Assembly (NCBI RefSeq): GCF_009833965.1 | Contig: NZ_CP047165.1 | Span: forward strand, 496,001-560,000 | Length of the DNA stretch: 64,000 nt | Direction: 5' to 3' | Source: Pelistega ratti | GTDB taxonomy: Bacteria > Pseudomonadota > Gammaproteobacteria > Burkholderiales > Burkholderiaceae_B | Part shown: in pieces, positions 27,662 through 36,693 of the stretch | Numbering within the stretch: position 1 is the first letter of the stretch | How the letters are laid out: each line of letters starts with the position of its first letter | Translations under genes and position numbers: made by a program | The notes under the pieces: generated by a model | Seen by the model: the letters and a program-made list of their open reading frames with translations, nothing else | Database searches by the model: none | Told to the model about the DNA's origin: nothing

Positions 27662-27914
27662 TGTATTATCATGGAAAAAGCATTAAACAAGATTATCTTC
27701 AAGCCATTCAATGGTTTAAAAAAGCGGCTAATCAAGGACATATAATGGCACAGAATAATTTAGCTCTAATATACACAAGAGGAGAAGGAATACAACAAGA
27801 CTATCAGCAAGCTTTTAAATGGCTTCAAAAAGCAGCAGAGCAAGGGCATGCACCTGCTCAATATAATTTAGCATTAATGTATTATCATGGAAAAAGCATT
27901 AAACAAGATTATCT
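27484..27914 (+). repeat. 216-bp tandem duplication in the second Sel1 gene
   Basis: Copy A (27484-27698) and copy B (27699-27914) appear identical by eye except for the missing T at about 27659 and a C/T difference at the end. The unit encodes exactly two 36-residue Sel1 repeats (72 codons). The near identity at DNA level, where other Sel1 repeats in the gene have diverged, shows a recent duplication followed by the deletion. Confidence 0.9.
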
Positions 27915-28110
27915 TCAAGCTATTCAATGGTTTGAAAAAGCCGCTAATCAAGGGGGTGCCTTTGCTCAATATAATCTAGGAGTTATTTATGCTAATGGAG
28001 AAGGTATTCAACAAGATTATTATCAAGCAATGAAATGGTTTCAAAAAGCATGTGAAAATGGCATTCAAATGGCTTGTGATAATTACCGTGTGCTAGAAAC
28101 AGCACAATAA
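27661..28110 (+). CDS. Sel1-repeat protein, C-terminal part detached by frameshift
   Basis: 149 residues of pure Sel1 repeats (about four) ending in the conserved cap ACENGIQMACDNYRVL. It starts at an ATG that overlaps the stop of the preceding frame (TAATG), so reinitiation could produce it, but it has no signal peptide and no ribosome binding site of its own. Best read as the detached second half of the gene that starts at 27002. Confidence 0.65.
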   Translation: MYYHGKSIKQDYLQAIQWFKKAANQGHIMAQNNLALIYTRGEGIQQDYQQAFKWLQKAAEQGHAPAQYNLALMYYHGKSIKQDYLQAIQWFEKAANQGGAFAQYNLGVIYANGEGIQQDYYQAMKWFQKACENGIQMACDNYRVLETAQ

Positions 28111-28151
28111 TTTATAGTATACTTTTAAAGCTTCAACAGAAAAACCATAGA

Positions 28152-28499
28152 ATGAAATTAACAAAAGCACTTTTTTACTCTACTCTCTTAGTTTTTTCTA
28201 CATTAACGCTAAATACAACTATTTATGCAGAAAACTCTCAGCAATATAGTGAAGAATATATTCAACAACAAATCAAAAAAGCCTTTGATGCATATGAGAA
28301 AGAAGACTATCAAACTATGCTTGACATATTATTACCTTTAGCAGAACAAGGTGACTCTCTTACACAAGCAATTATTGGTGATATATATCATTATGGAAAA
28401 GGTGCAAAACAAGACTACCAACAAGCCTTCCAATGGTATGAAAAAGCAGCTAGACAAGGTAATGCCTATGCACAGCATAATTTAGGATTTATGAAATAA
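28152..28499 (+). CDS. Short exported Sel1-repeat protein
   Basis: A 115-residue paralogue with a signal peptide (LFYSTLLVFSTLTLNTTIYA) and only two repeats, ending at AQHNLGFMK where relatives continue with a YENG-type loop. No further Sel1 coding sequence follows in any frame, so it is either a truncated remnant or a minimal form. It lacks the ACDNYR cap of the other two paralogues. Confidence 0.75.
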   Translation: MKLTKALFYSTLLVFSTLTLNTTIYAENSQQYSEEYIQQQIKKAFDAYEKEDYQTMLDILLPLAEQGDSLTQAIIGDIYHYGKGAKQDYQQAFQWYEKAARQGNAYAQHNLGFMK

Positions 28500-28525
28500 T
28501 TAATTTTTCTTAAAAATTATAATAA

Positions 28526-29188
28526 CTACACCTGCCAATCAATCGGGGCTTTACCTTGTGCCAGTAAATAATCATTTGTTTTAGAAAAGGGTTTACTACC
28601 AAAAAAACCTCGATAAGCCGATAAGGGTGATGGGTGAGTGCTTCGTAACACTAGGTGTTTCTGCGTATCAATAAAAGCCCCTTTTCGCTGAGCATAGCTA
28701 CCCCATAGGATAAATACTAAGCCCTCTCGCTCTTCATTTAAGACTTTTATCACATTATCCGTAAAGGTTTCCCACCCCCAACCAGCATGAGCATTAGCTT
28801 GTCCAGCCTGTACAGTTAAAACCGCATTTAATAATAAAACACCTTGTTCTGCCCATTTGGATAAGCAACCATGTGTTGGTAGATAAAAATGGGGAATATC
28901 GTTTTCTAATTCTTTATAAATATTCTTCAATGAGGGAGGAATATCAATCCCCTCTCTAACTGAAAAAGCCAAGCCATGCGCTTGTCCTACCCCATGATAA
29001 GGGTCTTGCCCTAAAATAACGACTTTAACCTGATTAAACTCAGTTAGACGAAAAGCATTAAAGACATCCGCTTCTGGGGGGTAAATTGTATATCGCTCTC
29101 GTGCTTGCTTTACTCTTTGCATTACCTGAATAAAATAATCTTTTGTCTTTTCTTCCCCTATTGCTTCTCGCCATGTTTGCATCATCAT
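28526..29188 (-). CDS. ung: Uracil-DNA glycosylase
   Basis: Family 1 uracil-DNA glycosylase that removes uracil from DNA to start base-excision repair. The water-activating loop [18 protein letters not shown], the LLLNAVLTV segment and the DNA-intercalation motif [13 protein letters not shown] are intact. Length about 220 residues, normal. Three ATGs in a row (29188, 29185, 29182) follow a GTGGAA; any may be used. Single gene. Confidence 0.97.
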   Translation of the reverse strand: MMMQTWREAIGEEKTKDYFIQVMQRVKQARERYTIYPPEADVFNAFRLTEFNQVKVVILGQDPYHGVGQAHGLAFSVREGIDIPPSLKNIYKELENDIPHFYLPTHGCLSKWAEQGVLLLNAVLTVQAGQANAHAGWGWETFTDNVIKVLNEEREGLVFILWGSYAQRKGAFIDTQKHLVLRSTHPSPLSAYRGFFGSKPFSKTNDYLLAQGKAPIDWQV

Positions 29189-29419
29189 TTCCACTATTCA
29201 TTAAAAGTTATACTATGCTATATCATACCCGATTAAGCCTAGTAGGGTACTAGAAAACACTATTCTTATATCGTTAATATTTTTGTTAGTGTGAAACCTG
29301 TATCATCTCCACTTTCATAGTGATTAACATCATCTATCAAGCCGTTAAATTTTTAAACAAATCCATAATTTCATGTAAAATATCAGTTCTACTGATAAGC
29401 TCGGAATATAAGGATACCT

Positions 29420-30091
29420 ATGATCACTCTTTATCATATCAATACAGTAAATGCTTATAAAATCATCTATTTACTAGAAGAATTACAGCTCACTTATCAT
29501 ATTAGTAATGAACAAACCCTACCCGAAACAGTCAATATTCCCTGTTATCAAACACAAGCTATTCTTATTGAGCATCAGCATACCATTGTTGGTTTCTTGG
29601 CTATTACCGATTACTTGCTTAATCAATACGATAGAAAGGGATTAAGACCCCCTATTACCTCTACCGCTTACCTTACTTACCAACAATGGAATAGCTATAT
29701 TGAAACCGTACTACAACCACTATTACTCCAATATGAAGCAGGTAAAAAACTTGCCAATGCAAGAGTGCCTTTCTTTGCCCGTTCTATTATCAAAAAGACC
29801 GTTTCTAGTACACTACAGCACCCTATTGAAACTGAATTTGAACAACACCTTAATTATATTGAACAGCATTTGAGCCAATATCGTTGGGTCTGTGATAATT
29901 ATTTCTCTTTAATTGATATTCAGCTAAGTGAGGTACTTGATGCTGTACCACAATGGATTCAAGAAGAAAAACACCCTAATATCATTCATTTCCTCAATAG
30001 CATGAAAGAAAGACCTGCTTATAGTACGACAAAGGATAAACTTTCTTTCAGTACCCACATTAATAATGAAGAAACGATCGAGCAAGCATAG
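29420..30091 (+). CDS. Glutathione S-transferase-like protein
   Basis: A 223-residue protein that looks like a two-domain GST: an N-terminal thioredoxin-fold domain (MITLYHINTVNAYKIIYLLEEL) and a C-terminal helical domain with SLIDIQLSEVLDAV, resembling the ADI-type N-capping box of GSTs, and a final RPAY. The usual proline and PxxxVP region are poorly conserved and the catalytic Ser/Tyr/Cys is not obvious, so it may be a divergent or non-catalytic member. The ribosome binding site is AAGGAT. Confidence 0.65.
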   Translation: MITLYHINTVNAYKIIYLLEELQLTYHISNEQTLPETVNIPCYQTQAILIEHQHTIVGFLAITDYLLNQYDRKGLRPPITSTAYLTYQQWNSYIETVLQPLLLQYEAGKKLANARVPFFARSIIKKTVSSTLQHPIETEFEQHLNYIEQHLSQYRWVCDNYFSLIDIQLSEVLDAVPQWIQEEKHPNIIHFLNSMKERPAYSTTKDKLSFSTHINNEETIEQA

Positions 30092-30142
30092 TTTTTAAAA
30101 TAGCTATAAAAAGTACATAAAAATACTTTTATTTAGGTAATA

Positions 30143-30181
30143 TATCCGTTATGGTGAAAAGAGAGGAAACAGTAACGGATA
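30143..30181. repeat. Perfect 9-bp inverted repeat
   Basis: TATCCGTTA (30143-30151) and TAACGGATA (30173-30181) flank 21 nt. There is no T run. It lies in the 330-bp gene-free stretch between the GST-like gene and hflC; apart from this and the terminator at 30375-30408 nothing is recognised there. It could be an mRNA 3' hairpin or a regulator site. Confidence 0.4.
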
Positions 30182-30374
30182 AGCTTAGTTTTCTAGGGTA
30201 AAAATCGGTTGAATAGCTACATACTTACTATATGTTATAGTCTTAATTTTATGTAACAAGATAGATATAAATTATTTTTTATTTTAGATAGATCAAAGCT
30301 AAAACACTCTATTTCTTCTTACTCTAACTATTTATCACTTAAAATATTATCTTCTATTATTTTAAAGTTAAACA

Positions 30375-30408
30375 ACAAAAAAGACGAGTATCTCTACTCG
30401 TCTTTTTA
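30375..30408 (-). terminator. Bidirectional terminator after hflC
   Basis: A perfect 10-bp stem (AAGACGAGTA with TACTCGTCTT) and a TCTC loop are flanked by A on one side and T on the other, so it can stop transcription from both directions. It lies 13 nt after the hflC stop. Confidence 0.85.
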
Positions 30409-30420
30409 TTCACTATTTTT

Positions 30421-31290
30421 TTAAGGTTGAACGGTTTTGAAGTAACGGAAGAAATCACTATCTGGATCGACTACTAACAAATCATTTTTACCCGAAAAAA
30501 CATTTTTATATGCATTCATACTATTGTAAAAACGATAAAAATCAGGATTTTTACTATAAGCATCTGCATAAATTTTAGCAGCAATCGCATCACCCTCACC
30601 GCGAATAGCTTGGGCTTTAGCATTGGCTTGTGCTAATACTTCCTGTACTTGGCGGTCTGCATCTGCTCGAATGGTTTCACTTTCAGCCGCACCATTCGCA
30701 CGAAGACTATTTGCTTCTTGCTTACGTTCTGCTTGCATACGCGTATAAACAGAATCAGAGACCTCTTGTGAGAACTCAATACGTTTTAATCGTACATCGA
30801 CCACTTGAATACCAAGAGGTTTGGCTCTTGCTTCTACATTTTGAAGGATTTCTGCCATAACAATATCACGCTCTTGCGAAATTACCGCACGCACAGTACG
30901 CGTATTAACTGAGGCATTTAAAGCATCACGAATTTGCGCATTTAAACGATTTTGTGCCGCTGTTGCATTCGCACCAAAAGAGATATAAAACTGTCTTGGA
31001 TCTTGAATACGCCATTTGATATAAGAATCAATAATCAAGTTTTTCTTTTCAGAGGTTTGAATACGCTCTGTATCACCTGATTCAATCGTTTGGATACGCT
31101 TATCTAAAAAGACCACATTTTGTAGAGGCGATGGTAATTTAAAATAAAGTCCGGGCTCGGAAATAGTTCTTTGCCACTCCCCTAGTTTAAAGACAACAGC
31201 ATAATTACGCTCACCCACAATAAAGATAGAAGATGACGCTAGCCAAGCTAATACGGCTAAAACAATAACACCAAACATAGAACGATTCAC
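30421..31290 (-). CDS. hflC: HflC, subunit of the HflKC membrane complex
   Basis: A 289-residue SPFH/prohibitin-family protein with a single N-terminal membrane segment (MFGVIVLAVLAWLASSSIFIV) and periplasmic SPFH and coiled-coil regions (ERNYAVVFKLGEW, YIKWRIQDPRQFYISFG, ANAKAQAIRGEGDAIAAKIYADAY). With HflK it forms a large cage around FtsH and regulates its proteolysis. It follows hflK by 11 nt. Confidence 0.95.
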   Translation of the reverse strand: MNRSMFGVIVLAVLAWLASSSIFIVGERNYAVVFKLGEWQRTISEPGLYFKLPSPLQNVVFLDKRIQTIESGDTERIQTSEKKNLIIDSYIKWRIQDPRQFYISFGANATAAQNRLNAQIRDALNASVNTRTVRAVISQERDIVMAEILQNVEARAKPLGIQVVDVRLKRIEFSQEVSDSVYTRMQAERKQEANSLRANGAAESETIRADADRQVQEVLAQANAKAQAIRGEGDAIAAKIYADAYSKNPDFYRFYNSMNAYKNVFSGKNDLLVVDPDSDFFRYFKTVQP

Positions 31291-31301
31291 TTCTTAGCTC
31301 C

Positions 31302-32654
31302 TTATTGTGTTGAACGTGTGCGTGGGAGTGCTTGACGACTATTGCGTGCAGCCTCATTGTTAATCGTAGGTGTCAAACTCACTTCACTTACCGTTGGATT
31401 AACAAGACGGTTTTCTGTAGTTGTTGGTGCGGTAGCATGAGGTTGTACCGATGTACTATTCTGTTCGATAATTTTATCAATAGGTAAGTACATCATATTA
31501 TTGCTATCCTTAGTATCTATCATTACTTTAGAAGCATTACTAAAGACCCCTTCCATTGTCGTAATATACATACGTTCACGTGTAATAGCAGGTGCTTGTG
31601 CATATTCTTTCTCAATACTCACAAAACGCTCTGCCGCACCCTGTGCCTGCCCTACGACAGCTGCTTTATAACCCTCAGCATCTTGTAAAATACGAGATGC
31701 CTGTCCTCGAGCTTCAGGGATAACTTTGCTCGCATAAGCATTACCTTCATTTTTTTGACGCTCATTATCTTGCCCTGCTTTAATCGCATCTTCAAAGGCT
31801 GCCTGAACTTGTTCTGGTGGTTGTACGTTTTGGATAGCAACCGTAATAACCTCTATCCCTGTTTGGTAACGATCAAGAATACTTTGCATTAATTTACGCA
31901 CATCCGAAGCGGCTTGTGTACGGCTTTCATATAAGATTTTGTTCATTGATTGTTTACCCACGATCTCTCGCATTGCCGTTTCAGCAGCTTGGCGAACAGC
32001 TTCATCAGGTAGTACCGTTTTAAAGAGATAATCTGCGGCGGCAGAAGGCTCTCCGCTATTGCCCATATCTGCTTTTAAGCGATATTGAACATCAAACTGC
32101 ACATCAACGATATTTTCATCTTCTGTTAGCATAAGTGCTTCAGGTAAAACTTTATTACGCGCATTTTCACGATAACCTACTGAAAATGAACGAACCGTTG
32201 CCACATCTACCACTTGTACTTTTTCAATAGGTGCAGGGATATGCCATTGGAAACCCGGAGATACTGTACGGTCATATTTACCAAAATGCGTGATAACACC
32301 TAATTGTCCTTCTCGAACAATAAAAAAACCACTTGCCAACCAAATCCCTAAAGCAACAACACCAATAGTGACAGCACCAACCTTAAACACTTTAGGAGAA
32401 GGCTCTGGTGTACGGCGCCCCCCTCCCTGTTGATTAGGTGATTTTCCTCGACCTCCACCACCAAAAACAGACGAAAGTCGTTTAGAAAAATCGTTAAAAA
32501 TTTGATCTAAATCAGGGGGTGCATCTTCTTTAGAACGAGGTGGTGGTGTATGCGTATCTTGAGGACGATTGTCCTTATTATTATCCTGATCAGACGGAGG
32601 TGACGGATTACCTCGTCCCCAACCAGAATCATTTAAGTTAAAAATGTTCATCAT
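31302..32654 (-). CDS. hflK: HflK, subunit of the HflKC membrane complex
   Basis: About 450 residues. A Gly/Pro-rich disordered N-terminal region (FNLNDSGWGRGNPSPPSDQ and a GGGGRGKSPNQQGGGRR stretch) precedes a membrane segment (TIGVVALGIWLASGFFIV), the SPFH domain (EGQLGVITHFGKYDRTVSPGFQWHIP) and a coiled coil. The N-terminus overlaps the end of hflX by about 17 nt; ATGs at 32654 and 32651 are the likely starts, a TTG at 32660 less so. Confidence 0.93.
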   Translation of the reverse strand: MMNIFNLNDSGWGRGNPSPPSDQDNNKDNRPQDTHTPPPRSKEDAPPDLDQIFNDFSKRLSSVFGGGGRGKSPNQQGGGRRTPEPSPKVFKVGAVTIGVVALGIWLASGFFIVREGQLGVITHFGKYDRTVSPGFQWHIPAPIEKVQVVDVATVRSFSVGYRENARNKVLPEALMLTEDENIVDVQFDVQYRLKADMGNSGEPSAAADYLFKTVLPDEAVRQAAETAMREIVGKQSMNKILYESRTQAASDVRKLMQSILDRYQTGIEVITVAIQNVQPPEQVQAAFEDAIKAGQDNERQKNEGNAYASKVIPEARGQASRILQDAEGYKAAVVGQAQGAAERFVSIEKEYAQAPAITRERMYITTMEGVFSNASKVMIDTKDSNNMMYLPIDKIIEQNSTSVQPHATAPTTTENRLVNPTVSEVSLTPTINNEAARNSRQALPRTRSTQ

Positions 32655-33741
32655 ATTCAATGTTAGTATTTCCTAAAATAAGTGTTTTAGCTTCTGCCAT
32701 TGCTTGGCGTAAACCATCTAAACCTGTTCTTTCCTGTGCACTGACAAAAACACGCTTAATACTACCTGTTTCATCTCTATCGATTTTAGGGTCTAACCCT
32801 ATTCGATCTATTTTATTGTAAACGAGAATAGTAGGAATGTCTTGAGCCCCGATTTCTTTTAGCACTTTATTCACTTCAAGCAATTGTTCATCACGTTGCG
32901 GACTTGATGCATCAATAACATGAAGCAATAAATCCGCATGAACAGTTTCTTCAAGTGTCGCTTTAAATGCAGCAATTAATGTCGTGGGTAAATCACGGAT
33001 AAAACCTACAGTATCAGATACAGTAATCTGCCCTGCTCCCTCTAGCCAAATACGGCGAGTAGTCGTATCTAATGTTGCAAAGAGTTGATCTGCCGCATAA
33101 GCTCCAGCACGTGTTAACGCATTAAAAAGCGTTGATTTACCCGCATTGGTATAACCGACTAATGAGACGGATAAAGTGTTTGAACGCTCACGAGAACGTC
33201 TTTGTGTTGCCCGTTGTTTCTCAACTTTGGCAAGACGCTCTTTAAGCGCCCTTACTTTATCGCCAATCATTCGTTTATCCATCTCTAATTGAGATTCACC
33301 CGGGCCTCGTAAACCAATACCCCCACGTTGTCGCTCTAAGTGTGTCCATAAACGAGTTAATCGAGTCACAAGATGCTGTAACTGTGCTAATTCAACTTGT
33401 AATTTACCTTCATGACTTTTAGCCCGTAGTGCAAAAATATCAAGAATTAACGTTACCCTATCTACAACCCGAATACCAAAAACACGTTCCAGATTACGCT
33501 GTTGAGCAGGACTTAGCGGTTGATCAAACAAAATAATATCTGGCTGAGTGCTTTGTATCATTAATGCCACTTCATCAACCTTACCAGATCCAATAAAAAA
33601 CTTAGCATCAGGACGATCTCTTTTGGCAACAACTGTCGCCACAATCTCTGCTCCTGCACCTGTTGCTAACATCGCAAATTCCTGTGCATGCGCTTGATAA
33701 TCTATATCGCCAAAATTAACACTAATGACAATTGCTCGCAT
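32638..33741 (-). CDS. hflX: GTPase HflX
   Basis: A ribosome-associated GTPase that splits stalled 70S ribosomes under stress. It has the N-terminal HflX domain (IILFDQPLSPAQQRNLE), the glycine-rich linker GGIGLRGPGESQLEMD, and the G domain with GYTNAGKSTLFN (G1), DTVGFIRDLP (G3) and NKID (G4). From the ATG at 33741 it is 367 residues. An in-frame TTG seven codons upstream is less likely. Confidence 0.95.
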   Translation of the reverse strand: MRAIVISVNFGDIDYQAHAQEFAMLATGAGAEIVATVVAKRDRPDAKFFIGSGKVDEVALMIQSTQPDIILFDQPLSPAQQRNLERVFGIRVVDRVTLILDIFALRAKSHEGKLQVELAQLQHLVTRLTRLWTHLERQRGGIGLRGPGESQLEMDKRMIGDKVRALKERLAKVEKQRATQRRSRERSNTLSVSLVGYTNAGKSTLFNALTRAGAYAADQLFATLDTTTRRIWLEGAGQITVSDTVGFIRDLPTTLIAAFKATLEETVHADLLLHVIDASSPQRDEQLLEVNKVLKEIGAQDIPTILVYNKIDRIGLDPKIDRDETGSIKRVFVSAQERTGLDGLRQAMAEAKTLILGNTNIEYDEHF

Positions 33742-33766
33742 AATCTTACAAAGCTTCAACAAAGAA

Positions 33767-33798
33767 AATGCCCGCTCATTCTACAATGAGTAGGCATT
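33767..33798 (-). terminator. Hairpin between hfq and hflX (partial terminator)
   Basis: On the minus strand AATGCC-x2-CTCAT pairs with ATGAG-x2-GGCATT, followed by TTTCTTTG, an imperfect T tract. It could attenuate hfq transcripts before hflX while allowing read-through. Confidence 0.5.
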
Positions 33799-33837
33799 TA
33801 ATGAAAAAGGATTAAAATTTTAGTGAAACCAATAAAA

Positions 33838-34077
33838 TTATTCTTCTTCAGCTGTTTCTGACGGGAAATTCACAGCGCGAGCTGGAACAACTGTAGAAAT
33901 AGCGTGTTTATAGACCATTTGGGTAACAGTGTTGCGTAATAACACAACATACTGGTCAAAAGACTCAATCTGCCCTTGTAGTTTGATACCATTCACTAAA
34001 TAGATAGATACAGGTACATGTTCCTTACGTAAAGCATTTAAGAAAGGATCTTGTAGTGATTGCCCTTTAGTACTCAT
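33838..34077 (-). CDS. hfq: RNA chaperone Hfq
   Basis: A 79-residue Sm-like protein. The Sm1 motif ([27 protein letters not shown]) and the Sm2 segment [12 protein letters not shown], with the invariant YKHA, are complete; Gln8-type and Phe residues of the proximal face are present in [12 protein letters not shown]. The frame opens five codons earlier, but the ATG at 34077 has GGAG at the right distance and gives the standard [14 protein letters not shown] start. It is followed by hflX-hflK-hflC. Confidence 0.97.
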   Translation of the reverse strand: MSTKGQSLQDPFLNALRKEHVPVSIYLVNGIKLQGQIESFDQYVVLLRNTVTQMVYKHAISTVVPARAVNFPSETAEEE

Positions 34078-34177
34078 TGATAAAAGCTCCATATTTTAAT
34101 TTTGTATAAAATAAATTTTAATTTTAAATGAAATAGACTACATCATCTTTTGCAAAAATCAATAATCCATAACTACA

Positions 34178-35263
34178 CTACATCATACCCTTAGAAACGA
34201 TTTCACACAAGGCATTTACCAATTTTTCGCAATTTTTTTGTGTTCCAATTGTTACACGTAAGAATTGTTCAATCGGTTTTTGCTTGAAATGACGCACTAA
34301 AATCCCCTTTTCACGCAAGGAAAATGCGAGTTGTGCTGCTTCTAATTGAGAATGACGCATAAAAATAAAGTTCGTACTAGAAGGCAGTACCTCAAAACCC
34401 ATTTGTTGTACCGCTTGGCTCAAGTACGTTCGTGAATCTATAATCATCTGACGTGTCTGATTAAAATAGGCTTCATCCTCAAAAGCACCAATAGCACCTG
34501 CTTGTGCAATACGGTCAATAGGATAGGAATTAAAGCTATTTTTAACACGAATCAGTGCTTCTATCAAAGAAGCCTGCCCAAATGCAAAACCAACACGGAT
34601 ACCCGCTAAAGAGCGTGATTTAGAGAGGGTTTGAGTTACCAATAAATTAGGGTACTTGGCAATTAATGCAACTGCTGTTTCAGCCCCAAAATCCACATAA
34701 GCCTCATCGACAACGATTAAAATATTAGGTTGTGCATTGAGTAACTGCTCTATCTGCGACAAACTAAGTGCTATACCTGTTGGTGCATTAGGATTAGCAA
34801 AAATAATGGCACTTACTTCTTCGCTATTAGCTTGAAGGTAAGGATTTAAATCTATTGAATAATCTACCGCAAGAGGTACTTCACGATAGGCTACTTGGTA
34901 AAGCTTTGCATAGACAGGATAAAAGCTATAAGTAATGCTAGGAAAAAGAATATGCTTACCCTGATGACAAAATAAACCATGAAAGATATGGGCTAATACT
35001 TCATCCGAACCATTTCCCACAAATACTTGTTGCGGTTCAATCGCATAATACTGTGCAACAGCTTCTCGTACAGGAGTCGCCTCTGCATCAGGATATAAGG
35101 CTAAAGACCCATAAAGTGCTTTTTCCATCAGCGCAACCGCATGAGGAGAAGGTGGAAAAGGCGATTCATTACTATTTAATTTAATAAATTGCCCTTCTTT
35201 GGGTTGCTCTCCAGGAACATAGGGTTGTAGTTCCTTAACAATATCACTCCAGAATTGACTCAT
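34178..35263 (-). CDS. hisC: Histidinol-phosphate aminotransferase
   Basis: A 361-residue PLP-dependent class I/II aminotransferase of histidine biosynthesis. [11 protein letters not shown] near the N-terminus, [20 protein letters not shown] and the PLP-lysine segment [19 protein letters not shown] are all present. The start overlaps the der stop by 4 nt (ATGA), so it is translationally coupled to der rather than to other his genes, none of which is in the window apart from hisS (a tRNA synthetase). Confidence 0.93.
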   Translation of the reverse strand: MSQFWSDIVKELQPYVPGEQPKEGQFIKLNSNESPFPPSPHAVALMEKALYGSLALYPDAEATPVREAVAQYYAIEPQQVFVGNGSDEVLAHIFHGLFCHQGKHILFPSITYSFYPVYAKLYQVAYREVPLAVDYSIDLNPYLQANSEEVSAIIFANPNAPTGIALSLSQIEQLLNAQPNILIVVDEAYVDFGAETAVALIAKYPNLLVTQTLSKSRSLAGIRVGFAFGQASLIEALIRVKNSFNSYPIDRIAQAGAIGAFEDEAYFNQTRQMIIDSRTYLSQAVQQMGFEVLPSSTNFIFMRHSQLEAAQLAFSLREKGILVRHFKQKPIEQFLRVTIGTQKNCEKLVNALCEIVSKGMM

Positions 35264-36693
35264 TTCTCACTGTCCTTATAGGGATTAGTAGAAGATTTAA
35301 ATTCAATCCGCATTGGTGTTCCCTCTAACTTAAACACTTTACGGAATCGTGATTCCAAATAGCGTTTATACGAATCATTAATCGCATCTAAGGCATTACC
35401 ATGAATAATCACTAAAGGTGGATTCTGTCCCCCTTGGTGAGCATAACGCATCTTGGGTCTAAAAATACCTTTACGAGGAGGGGGCTGTTGTTCAACGGCT
35501 GCTCGCAATTCTCGTGTTAATTTAGGTGTTGCCAGTTTACGGAAAGCGGCTGCATGTGCTTCATTAACCGATTTTAAGAGAGCTTTAACACCTTGCCCTT
35601 TAAGGGCTGAAATATAATGAATCTTAGCGAATGATAAAAACCGCATCTTACGCTCGAATTCTCGTATAATCCAATCCCGTTTATCTTGATCTAAACCGTC
35701 CCATTTATTAATAGCAACGACTAATGCACGACCACTCTCCAGAATAAATCCTGCAATATGTGCATCTTGTTCTGAAATTTCACTTTGCGCATCTAAGACA
35801 AGCACCACTACATTACACGCTTCAATAGCTTGTAAGGTCTTAATAACTGAAAACTTCTCTATAGACTCAAAAACCTTACCTCGTTTACGCAATCCTGCGG
35901 TATCAATAATGGTATATTTTTTGTCGCCTTGTTCAAATTCAATTTCAATGGCATCACGTGTGGTACCGGGCATATCAAAGGCGATAACGCGTTGTTCACC
36001 AATTAATGTATTAATCAAAGTAGATTTACCCACATTAGGTCGCCCTACAATGGCTAATTTAATACGGTGATCCGTAAACAACTCTTGAGAAACTTCCTCA
36101 CCCTCTTCTGTGGCTAAAGCCTGCTCTAGTGCCTCTTCATCCATCTCCGTCATTGAAGTCTCTTCTGACGATTCCACCACAGGATTGACTAAAGAAGCAA
36201 GCGCATTTTCAATTAAATCTGCCACACCATCGCCATGCGCAGAAGAAATAGGTACAGGCTCACCTAAACCAAGCTCATGAAACTCAGCCGTTGCTTGTAC
36301 CTTATTCATCCCTTCTGCTTTATTAACCGCAAGGATAATTTTGGGCCCAGCACGGCGCAGCATAGTCGCAATTTCATGATCATGTGCGTTTACACCTGCT
36401 CGTGCATCAACCAAGAAAATAACCACATCTGATTCAGCAATAGCTTGTTCTGTCTGACGTGCCATTTCTTTGAGGATACCTGATTTAACCACAGGTTCAA
36501 AACCACCTGTATCAATAACCAAAAAGGGATACGTACCTACTCGCCCTTCACCATAATGACGATCACGCGTTAATCCAGAATAATCTGCCACTAGCGCATT
36601 ACGCGAACGTGTTAGACGATTAAATAGAGTCGATTTACCCACATTGGGTCGTCCAACCAGTGCGACAACAGGTTTAAATTGTATTTTTTTCAC
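35260..36693 (-). CDS. der: Ribosome biogenesis GTPase Der (EngA)
   Basis: A tandem-G-domain GTPase for 50S assembly, 477 residues. [14 protein letters not shown] (residues 14-27) and [14 protein letters not shown] mark the two G1 loops; DTGGF and [10 protein letters not shown] the G3 loops; NKAEG and NKWDG the G4 motifs. An acidic linker of about 45 residues lies between the G domains and a KH-like domain ends the protein. It starts directly after the bamB stop. Confidence 0.97.
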   Translation of the reverse strand: MKKIQFKPVVALVGRPNVGKSTLFNRLTRSRNALVADYSGLTRDRHYGEGRVGTYPFLVIDTGGFEPVVKSGILKEMARQTEQAIAESDVVIFLVDARAGVNAHDHEIATMLRRAGPKIILAVNKAEGMNKVQATAEFHELGLGEPVPISSAHGDGVADLIENALASLVNPVVESSEETSMTEMDEEALEQALATEEGEEVSQELFTDHRIKLAIVGRPNVGKSTLINTLIGEQRVIAFDMPGTTRDAIEIEFEQGDKKYTIIDTAGLRKRGKVFESIEKFSVIKTLQAIEACNVVVLVLDAQSEISEQDAHIAGFILESGRALVVAINKWDGLDQDKRDWIIREFERKMRFLSFAKIHYISALKGQGVKALLKSVNEAHAAAFRKLATPKLTRELRAAVEQQPPPRKGIFRPKMRYAHQGGQNPPLVIIHGNALDAINDSYKRYLESRFRKVFKLEGTPMRIEFKSSTNPYKDSEK

